From positions 5,492,876-5,556,875 of the forward strand of contig CALNVZ010002100.1 in the NCBI GenBank assembly GCA_940671915.1: a DNA stretch of 64,000 nucleotides. The letters run 5' to 3'. This DNA is from Paracentrotus lividus (lineage: Eukaryota; Echinodermata; Echinoidea; Camarodonta; Echinidae). Under the pieces are notes generated by a model. That model searched no databases. It was not told where the DNA came from and was given only the letters and a program-made list of their open reading frames with translations. This document shows, piece by piece, positions 58,701-64,000 of this stretch. The position numbers and the translations under genes were made by a program. Every line of letters starts with the position of its first letter. Position 1 is the stretch's first letter.

Positions 58701-60648
58701 CAAAGAACATCCTAAACTTTGTATCCTTTGTGATAAATGATGTATTGACTATCAGTAATGAATTGTAAATATAAATGAATTGTAAATATGTGATTAGTAT
58801 TGGTTCACTCTTGATATGATATTATATGTAAAAACTATTAGTGATTATTTTAACATTAGCCAAACAAGAAAATATGTTACAGAATATGTCCACTATGATT
58901 CACAAATATAAAACACTGGCAAATATATGGATTAGTATGTAGTAGCAAGATTTAAAATATTGGGTCAGAATAGAATGTTTTGTGGCCTGACTTACATGTA
59001 CCCTTCTCCAAATGCATATATACACAAACTCTAATGATGTTCAAGATTAGTTGAGCAAGTCTTGTTACTGTGTGATATGATTTGTGGTTACATGTTTGTC
59101 AATATTTTACTGTTTGAAAAACATCAGTATCCCATTTGAGATCATATTGCTTTATCATGTGTTAGGTTTCAATTTCATTGCTTTTTATTCATTGGATGTG
59201 AGGAAACTAAACTGAAACATAACCATTTCCTTAGCTACTAATTTCAGCGAAACAAACCAGGAAAGATCATTGTGATATATGATGAAGATGAGAGGATATC
59301 AACCACCGCTGCAACAACATTTGTAGATAGAGGATTTGATAATGTATTTTTACTATCAGGAGGTTAGTAGACTGTTGTTTATTGGTCGTTATGGTGCTAC
59401 TTGTGTTGCCATGGTTACTATAATTTCATGTCTCCTGGTTATCATTAGGTATTCAGAGCTGCAACCTTCATGTTTTCCTCCATAAATGTTTTTAATTTTC
59501 CACCAGTTTACGATATTTCTTTCCCCGTCATATTTTATTTTAAAAAAAATCATCATATGTTCTTGGTTGGTGTACACTATTTTGTATTGTAAAGTATTGT
59601 TTTGCGGTTACAAGACGTACAATAATCACATTGTACAATACAAAGTCATGATTTTACAAAGCACAGACATCAACAATGAATTATATTTGTGATGCACCTA
59701 ATTAAACATCAGCTTTTAAAAGGACTTCTTATTCTTTGCCTTTTTGGGTTGCACAAGGTTAATGGCCCTAGATGTTATACTGTACTACATTATTTTGTAA
59801 AATTACCTTTGATCAGAAATAGAGATGATGCTTTAGTATGTAAATTAGTTTGCCTTTGAACAGCAAATTAACTTACATGCAGTTTATACAGTAAAACATA
59901 TTGAGCAAACATTTTTTGTAAATATTTTTTGTATCTCTAAACTCTGGAAATTCACTATTAGTGGTATTATGGTGTGAAAAATAGAATTAAAGTTAGATGT
60001 TTAAGATTACATTTTTTTCTTCTAGGACTTCTGCCAGCTAATCATCTCTATTATGTTCTGGTTTGTTTTTAATGATGCCTACCTATCTGTTTTTTTTACT
60101 GGCTGCCTCTCCCTTCATTTCTTTAATGATACCATTTGTTCCTCTTGTCCTCTCTCTAGAGGTACTTCCCAACATGTATCTGTGTTTTCTTGCATTTATT
60201 AGTGTAATAGTTAGTTTACTTTGCATGTTTGTCATTTTGTCTCTGACGAAGAGTCTGCTAGGATCAAAAGCTCATACTCTTTTTGATTCAATTTTTTATT
60301 TCTTGCTTAGGTTTGAAGGTAGCAGCCCAGAAGTTCCCCAATGGTCTGATTACAGGTACCCTTCCAGCCTCCTGTAGACCTCCTCCACCACCGCAAACCT
60401 CAAGAACGGCTAAGAAAGTCAAAGCCAAGACTCCGCCCCAGATACCAGCTGATAAGACGACTTTCTCGTCAGACGATCTGGAAAACTTGAACAACCAACT
60501 GGATGAGAACCTTATCCCAAAAGATAGCGGCAGTCGCTTGAGCCGAGCCACGCCCCAGTCCAACCCAGATCCTAATGCAAAGATACTGTCTTCGAGATCC
60601 TCTACTTCAATGACGACAACGTCGGTTCATTCATCGCCATGGAAATAG
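37164..60648 (+). CDS. CEP41: CEP41 (centrosomal protein 41, TSGA14), complete
   Basis: Ten coding exons: 37164-37208, 37311-37374, 43751-43798, 49816-49877, 54968-55031, 55600-55744, 57661-57812, 58653-58720, 59248-59362 and 60311-60648 (TAG). GT-AG borders and phases are continuous; 366 aa (human 373). Matches to human include [42 protein letters not shown] and the shared C-terminal PWK. A rhodanese-like domain runs from [19 protein letters not shown] (from about residue 173) to [19 protein letters not shown]. Where active rhodaneses have Cys it reads IYDEDER, so it should lack sulfurtransferase activity, as in the human protein. CEP41 acts at the basal body and cilium and is needed for tubulin glutamylation. 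The gene is divergent from MEST. Oddities: three copies of the start of exon 7 and a candidate second first exon. Confidence 0.95.
37802..37975 (-). mobile_element. Small element, truncated copy (GCTTATGCTAAAGT family)
   Basis: GCTTATGCTAAAGTGTAGCG, GTTGTGGCGCGGCGCGGC, GGAAATAATCGACGAAAAAAA and GTCCTACAAAAAAGG match 42,263-42,445 in inverted orientation. The far terminus is missing, so this copy is truncated. Confidence 0.75.
38020..38330. repeat. Diverged tandem dimer, ~135-bp unit
   Basis: Two successive copies of a unit with GGCCGGCCCCC/GCGGCCCCCC, GGACCAGGA..., GGAATTTCAT(AT)TGAAATTC and GTGAACGTG/GTAAACGTGG. It lies in CEP41 intron 2. No gene is seen. Confidence 0.6.
38476..41305. repeat. 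Palindromic satellite, mainly a ~41-bp unit
   Basis: The core (39,240-41,115) is about 45 units of AATACCATACATATGGTATT, then TGTGCCAAAAAACCATACAGC. Each unit contains ATACCATA-CA-TATGGTAT, a hairpin. Left-flank units (38,476-39,240) are longer variants with CCATAGGATTTCCTATGG and ACAAATACCACACAAAA. Right-flank units (41,115-41,305) carry AATACCACAGGACATTCAG. Many units differ by single-base loss (CC to C, A-run length). Long open frames on both strands are artefacts of a stop-poor repeat. It lies in CEP41 intron 2. Confidence 0.9.
42263..42445. mobile_element. MITE with GGGCTTATGCTAAAGT termini
   Basis: GGGCTTATGCTAAAGT at the left is mirrored by ACTTTAGCATAAGCCC at the right. The interior has ATTTCACAAAATCGATCCAG, TAGGACGCTTTGG and GCGCCGCGCCGCGCC. 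It is the full-length relative of 37,802-37,975, in opposite orientation, and the two flank the satellite. Confidence 0.85.
42446..43750. other. CEP41 intron 2, 3' part
   Basis: AT-rich single-copy-looking sequence with recurring TAGATCTA-type palindromes. I see no coding exon or defined element. Confidence 0.6.
44190..44455 (+). pseudogene. Non-LTR retrotransposon fragment (C-terminal end of reverse-transcriptase ORF)
   Basis: An open frame at 44,218-44,442 contains [19 protein letters not shown], then [11 protein letters not shown] and [11 protein letters not shown]. This is the R-WxxHVLRM ... GRPxxxW ... D-R-xxW pattern at the C-terminus of many LINE ORF2 proteins. Only about 75 residues remain; the reverse transcriptase and endonuclease are absent. 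It is a dead fragment in CEP41 intron 3. The tail GCGAGAGTCAGTAAACCTTCG is echoed near 62,735. Confidence 0.7.
45587..46218. mobile_element. MITE-like element with ~45-bp inverted termini
   Basis: TAGGTGGATTCACACCTACC and AGATCAGGAAAAATTCC at the left are matched by GGAACTTTTCCAGATCGGGC and AGGTGTGAAACCACCTA, inverted, at the right. The interior has an expanded purine tract (45,720-45,990) of AGAAGAAAGAAGGAAAA/ACAAAGAAATACATAAGG units. It lies in CEP41 intron 3. Confidence 0.8.
46669..46704. repeat. (TAC)n microsatellite
   Basis: About 12 uninterrupted TAC triplets in CEP41 intron 3. Confidence 0.9.
48238..48500. repeat. Tandem dimer, ~130-bp unit
   Basis: TTGGATATAGCTGTCTCTTGT ... ACTGGAGTCATTAATTCAT ... 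GGAAATAA..TTCACA is repeated once with modest divergence. It lies just upstream of the candidate alternative first exon, so it may be leader or promoter sequence. Confidence 0.75.
48577..48721 (+). CDS. CEP41: Candidate alternative first coding exon of CEP41
   Basis: An ATG at 48,577 opens 48 codons plus one base, ending at CCTG then GTAAGTGG (donor at 48,722). Phase 1 is exactly what exon 49816-49877 needs: the joined codon is GAT, giving ...[17 protein letters not shown]. The predicted N-terminus begins [21 protein letters not shown] and is basic, with two SPR motifs. An in-frame TGA lies 15 bases upstream (48,562), so it is unlikely to be an internal exon read from above. There is no long repeat over it. 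It is untested: no acceptor is needed if it starts a transcript. It would replace exons 1-3. Confidence 0.5.
49371..49520. mobile_element. Partial TTGGTCTAAT-family element
   Basis: CAATTTGGCAATTGGTCTAAT, CACTTTGTCTATTATCCATAT, TGGTCTAATCATTTTG: one arm of the foldback family found at 2,668, 15,886 and 21,840. The opposite arm is missing. Confidence 0.65.
50189..52878. mobile_element. ~2.7-kb element with long inverted termini and perfect 8-bp target duplication
   Basis: Flanked by ATGAATAC on both sides (50181-50188 and 52879-52886). The first ~55 bp (CAACGAACGTAGAGGGCGTC, AACAGCTTCGC, TTGCTCTAAGGAAGGCCAACT) recur inverted at the right end with only a few differences. The visible left interior contains a GC-rich block (50,640-50,960) and about nine TAACGTTA-type palindromes (50,870-51,740). 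No transposase-like frame is visible, but 749 bases are unknown. An 8-bp duplication fits hAT-, P- or TU-like insertion; the family is not identified. It lies in CEP41 intron 4. Confidence 0.85.
52040..52788. other. Assembly gap (749 N)
   Basis: Unresolved bases inside the 50,189-52,878 element. The long open frames reported across it are meaningless. Confidence 1.
52887..54967. other. CEP41 intron 4, 3' part
   Basis: Nothing codable is recognised. There is a pyrimidine-rich stretch at 53,870-54,110 and a CT run (54,940-54,958) that supplies the polypyrimidine tract of exon 54968-55031. Confidence 0.6.
56880..57134. mobile_element. MITE with ~32-bp inverted termini, ~255 bp
   Basis: TGATGCATCACAG..AAAATGAGAGACAAGTCGC at the left is matched by GCGACTTGTCTCTCATTTTG..TGATGCATCA at the right. 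It is placed between two diverged copies of the sequence TTAACATCAG(G/A)ATGATCAAA that precedes exon 7, so that intron segment was duplicated as well. It lies in CEP41 intron 6. Confidence 0.8.
57286..57385 (+). pseudogene. CEP41: CEP41 exon 7, partial tandem copy 1
   Basis: An intact acceptor (TTATGCAG) is followed by 100 nt equal to the first 100 nt of exon 7 except for five changes. All five are synonymous in the exon frame (GTA/GTG, GAA/GAG, CCT/CCC, TAC/TAT, CTC/CTT). It then runs into an insert with an in-frame TAA. It has no obvious strong donor. Use of this acceptor would end the protein before the rhodanese domain. Confidence 0.85.
57386..57432 (+). mobile_element. Short retroposon-like insert in exon-7 copy 1
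   Basis: ATATAATGAATGAAAGCGCC..., then an (AAC)n tail, lies between two ACCTC sequences. Removing it makes the copy read on into CTTTTATATAAAT exactly as copy 2 does. It is a short insertion with a 5-bp duplication and an AAC-rich tail. Confidence 0.6.
57425..57655. repeat. ATT/ATA triplet microsatellites between the exon-7 copies
   Basis: Two imperfect ATT/ATA runs (57,445-57,484 and 57,603-57,652), one after each partial exon copy, close to each acceptor. They probably drove the unequal exchange that made the copies. Confidence 0.8.
57497..57597 (+). pseudogene. CEP41: CEP41 exon 7, partial tandem copy 2
   Basis: Acceptor TTATACAG, then about 100 nt matching the start of exon 7. Against the full exon it has about eight synonymous and two amino-acid-changing differences (Ser to Tyr, Ile to Leu). 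It then reads into an ATA/ATT microsatellite and stops at TGA in the next copy's acceptor region. It lacks the second half of exon 7 and any clear donor. Confidence 0.85.
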
Positions 60649-62600
60649 AGCACTTTGCAACATTCAGGGTAAAATCCTCGTCCCCTTATCCAGTTTGAAA
60701 TTTAAATAGGGGGATCCTATGCAACAAGACCTAAAAATATGTTCCGAAACTTCTCTAAAAATCTGATAAAGTAAACTAATCTTATTTTCCACTTTTATTT
60801 AGTTCCAGTGCACTGGTCTTGCATCATTTATGACTGAACTTATGGTCTATGGTGAAAACTCTCTATAATGAAGTCCTTTGATGAAAAAAAAATTGTGCCA
60901 ATCATTTGTGTTGATTTATGGAGCACCTATGTTGATACAAAACGACAGCATTGTATGGTGCATATGTATACCTGTTTCAACAAATATTTGGCATTTCAAG
61001 TCATAAAACAGTGTCCTATTAATATTTTACAAAGTGCTACATGCAAACAAATTTTCATAATCACAATTTAAAATATTCTTCTTGGTTTGGTTTGTTATCC
61101 ATTGTTAAACAAAGATTTTTTTTTAGCCAAGCCCCTGAGGGTTGACTAGTTCCTTTAATAAACACTGGTCAGGTGTATGTCAGTATAAAATTATTTTAAA
61201 TGCTTGGAAACATGACGTCCCATGACAAAAGGAAGCAACTCTGAAAAATGATGTTTTCTGTAAAAGAGCAAAATGTATCCGTCATTTACATTGATGTCAA
61301 TGGAATCTCAAAATGTTGTTCCTTATAAATATCTTTAAGCTGAATAAACTTTTATTTATGAAACTTTGCCATAAATTTGCACTAAATGAAATATGAAAAC
61401 ATCAAAAAACCCAAAATTGGTTAATATGTCACAAGCTTCCTTTTGTCATGGGATGGCAGTTACACATCTGAATATCATCTGGAAATGAAACACTGTCTGT
61501 TATATCATTGTATATAGGTCTATTGTCTATTTGATAATGTGGCAGTCTATGATCATTTTCTTGTGTACCTAACTACTTATTTTGCCCTACATTGACCAAA
61601 AAAACATGACAAAAATGATGTATCCCGTAATAGAGCTAAATGTTTCTGTCCTTTACTCTGGCATCAATGCAATGTCATAATGCCTTGCCTGACATATCTT
61701 TTAGCAGGATGAGTGTTTATTGATAATAATTTCGATAATTTGGTTAGGGAGAAGAGTACACTAGATAGAATATGAAACACCAAAAACTCAAAATGTAACT
61801 TGCTTCCTTTTTGCCTATATTGGGTCCTTAATCACATGAATTAATCAGAATATTGCATTGGCCTGAATACTTTGTAGTTTAATTTGTTGTTGTTCCAAGG
61901 GTTTAATTATGACAAGGGTATGTTAGTGGCTTACCTACATTGTGTGCATTAGAATTTTACATAGTCATCTTCAAAGTTTATTTACAAGTGCATCCACTGA
62001 TTCTCACTTAAAAGAAAAAAAAATCTTTAAAAGCTATCTGTTATTGATTGTATCCATTAATCTTACCAGACCTTTTCCTCCACTATGAATATAAACATGT
62101 AATTTATTTTAGTCATACATTTTGAACCTGCTATTTGGATTTCTGACCCCTTGATGTACAGAAAATTTTTAATTTATGTTGACAGCAAAACAAATTCTTT
62201 GCAAACTGCCAAAACATCATATAAAATGTATACCTATATTGTATGGTGGTATGGTTGTCTTCTACTAGTAACTGAATTTGAAATTGTACCAGTATTTGAT
62301 GTTGAAATTGAAAGTTATTCACCACAATTGTTATTCTAACTGATTTGTGTAATGACACCAGCTTCCTACTTCTTCGGCTTTGTAATGAAATGCTCAGAAA
62401 GGGGGTGAATGTATCTTGGAACGAAGTGAAAGTGAATTCCATGTCAACTTTTAAGAAGTTTATTATACCAGTGAGTTGAGTTTCTCCCTTGTGGCTTTGT
62501 AATGCAATCTTCAGTTCAGTCAATGCTTACATTTATTAGATTGAAATATAAATTGAAACCTAGTCAATTGTATTTATGTCATCTTGAAATTGATTAATTG
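60649..62600. other. CEP41 3' UTR and downstream flank
   Basis: AATAAA at 61,157 follows the stop codon by about 510 nt and is a plausible polyadenylation signal. A second lies at about 61,341. Beyond that there are two related small elements and no supportable gene. Confidence 0.5.
61212..61459. mobile_element. MITE-like element with CCCATGACAAAAGGAAGC termini
   Basis: CCCATGACAAAAGGAAGC at the left and GCTTCCTTTTGTCATGGG at the right are a perfect 18-bp inverted repeat. A diverged relative at 61,595-61,825 shares ATGACAAAAATGATGT, AGAGC.AAATGT and the ACTTGCTTCCTTTT end. Confidence 0.85.
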
Positions 62601-62606
62601 CGTGGG

Positions 62607-63525
62607 ACAGAAAAGATCGCTTCAAGAGTTTTCATAATCTATAATTGTGTTTCCTGTAGCACCTAAATATGGTTTTTGCAAGTACATGTACATTATGCAT
62701 TCTAAAAGTGGGCGGAGGGAGTTTCATCATTGCTCGAGAGTCAGTAAGCCCTCGTAAAAGGGAAAATGCTGACTGAAATAAATTATGATGAAAAGGTATT
62801 CAGTACTTTCACCATGGCAGCATTCCTAATGTACTAATTTAATACTGATTAAACGGGGTCATCTCGATAGTCCGCGGGTCTGATAGTCCGCGGGTCCTAT
62901 AGTCCGCGGGTCCTATAGTCCGCGGGTCCGATAGTCTGCGGGTCCGATAGTCCGCGGGTCCTATAGTCCGCGGGTCAGATAGACCGCGGGTCCGTTAGTC
63001 CGCGGGTTCGATAGTCCGGGGGGGGGGGGGGGTTTTGTTTGTTAATCTGAAGGTTCGTTATTCCGAAAATAGTAAAAGGTTCATTATTCCGAAAATGGAT
63101 AAGTCCAAAAATGGATAGTCCGAAAATGGAAAAAAGGTTCGTTAGTCCGAAAAATAGAAAAAAGGTTCGTTAGTCCGCAAATAGAAAAAAGGTTCGTTAG
63201 TCCGAAAATAGAAGAAGGTTTGTTAGTCCGAAAATGGAACCTTTTTTTCATTTTCGGACTATCGAACCCTTTTTCCATTTTCGGACTAACGAACCTTTTT
63301 TCCATTTTCGGACTAATGAACCTTTTTTCCATTTTCGGACTAACGAACCATGAGAGTAACAAACATCACCACCCCCCCCCTTCGCAGACTAATGGACCCG
63401 CGGACTACCGGGCTGTAACTGATTAAACTTTGTATGAAATCTATGAGTGTAGTGAAGTATTACAGACTTTTCTTATTACCTGTACAGTCCCCTCCCATTA
63501 TAATGAGATCCTCAGGGCCAAACCA
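62607..63525. repeat. Diverged tandem duplication, copy 1 (copy 2 at 63,745-64,000 and beyond)
   Basis: CAGAAAAGATCGCT, GAGAGTTTTCAT-type, AAATATGGTTTTTG, AAAGGTATTCAGTACTTTCACC and TTTTCTTATTACCTGTACAGTC, then CCCTCCCATTATAATGAGATC, recur in order from 63,745 to the window end. Copy 1 contains the foldback insertion at 62,855-63,417; copy 2 does not. Confidence 0.75.
62855..63417. mobile_element. Foldback element of AGTCCGCGGGT and AGTCCGAAAATGG units, with 11-bp target duplication
   Basis: Flanked by ACTGATTAAAC at 62844-62854 and 63418-63428. The left arm has about nine TAGTCCGCGGGTCC(G/T)A units, a G-run at 63,018-63,032 and TTCGTTAGTCCGAAAATAG units. The right arm carries the same motifs inverted (CATTTTCGGACTAACGAACC, then GGACCCGCGGACTACCGG). 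It is non-coding. The architecture (short tandem units in inverted arms) parallels the TTGGTCTAAT family, with different units. Confidence 0.8.
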
Positions 63526-64000
63526 AATACCTTGTTAAACTGGACACCTAAGGGTGATTCACTAACATTTAAAATCAATCCTAACTTCGGACCTATGGAA
63601 CTATAACATGGTTATTGATCCTAAAATTGATTTTATCCCATTTGGGATTGATAATTTAGCTGTTAATGAATCACCCCCCCCCCCATGTTTGACATTTATA
63701 GACAGGGAGAATCGCCTTGTTCGAACAAAATCTCATTTAACAGTCCTGAAACAGAAAAGATCGCTCTGAGAGTTTTCATGATTTAAAGTCGTGTATCCTA
63801 TTTGTCCCAAATATGGTTTTTGTTAGTAGATTTATCATGCTATAAATATTTTGGCAAAAAGGTATTCAGTACTTTCACCGTGGCATGGCTAAAAATGTGT
63901 TATTTTATAAAAATTTATTAGTGTAGACTGTAGTGTATTATTCCAAATTTTTCTTATTACCTGTACAGTCCCCTCCCATTATAATGAGATCCTCAGGGCC

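Noticed and set aside
60288-60563. 91-aa minus-strand frame opposite the last CEP41 exon
   Set aside because: Shadow of the well-supported CEP41 exon 60311-60648 on the plus strand.
1-64000. CRISPR array or prokaryotic defence system
   Set aside because: The tandem arrays here lack unique spacers and lie in introns of animal genes; no cas-like or operon structure is present.

Overview
This is eukaryotic, AT-rich, intron-rich genomic DNA, best explained as an echinoderm, most likely a sea urchin. That placement is inferred from protein similarity and repeat style. The window holds no bacterial-type operons, CRISPR arrays or rRNA. It carries four deuterostome protein-coding genes, and almost everything between their short exons is transposon-derived. 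I rebuilt the exons by hand, using GT-AG sites, phase continuity and human orthologues from memory.

Layout: (1) about 970-5,793, minus strand: the first seven coding exons of GSAP (gamma-secretase activating protein); the rest of the gene lies beyond base 1. (2) 5,794-10,440: intergenic DNA with small inverted-repeat elements. (3) about 10,500-23,606, plus strand: a complete IRAK4-type kinase gene (death domain, proline linker, kinase; 448 aa) with introns packed with mobile elements, including a 3.6-kb foldback element that starts about 12 bp after a splice donor. (4) 26,425-36,898, minus strand: a complete MEST alpha/beta-hydrolase gene (about 328 aa), tail-to-tail with IRAK4; its first coding exon needs two compensating indels. 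(5) 37,164-60,648, plus strand: a complete CEP41 gene (366 aa), head-to-head with MEST across a few hundred bases, as in mammals. (6) 60,649-64,000: CEP41 3' sequence, small elements, a foldback element with a clean target duplication, and a tandem duplication running off the end.

The genes do not form one pathway: IRAK4 acts in Toll/IL-1 signalling, CEP41 in cilia and tubulin glutamylation, MEST is a putative membrane hydrolase, and GSAP is a gamma-secretase modulator. The MEST/CEP41 pair is the meaningful grouping (shared promoter region, conserved neighbourhood).

The most unusual signals are: the 5' part of CEP41 exon 7 present three times, with differences almost all synonymous; a previously unlisted, phase-compatible candidate alternative first exon of CEP41; a family of foldback elements built from degenerate TTGGTCTAAT subrepeats with an 8-bp target duplication; a 2.7-kb element with long inverted termini and a perfect 8-bp target duplication that contains the assembly gap; and a 41-bp palindromic satellite of about 2.8 kb. 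Single-base irregularities in the satellite and in MEST suggest that parts of the assembly contain noisy-read errors.
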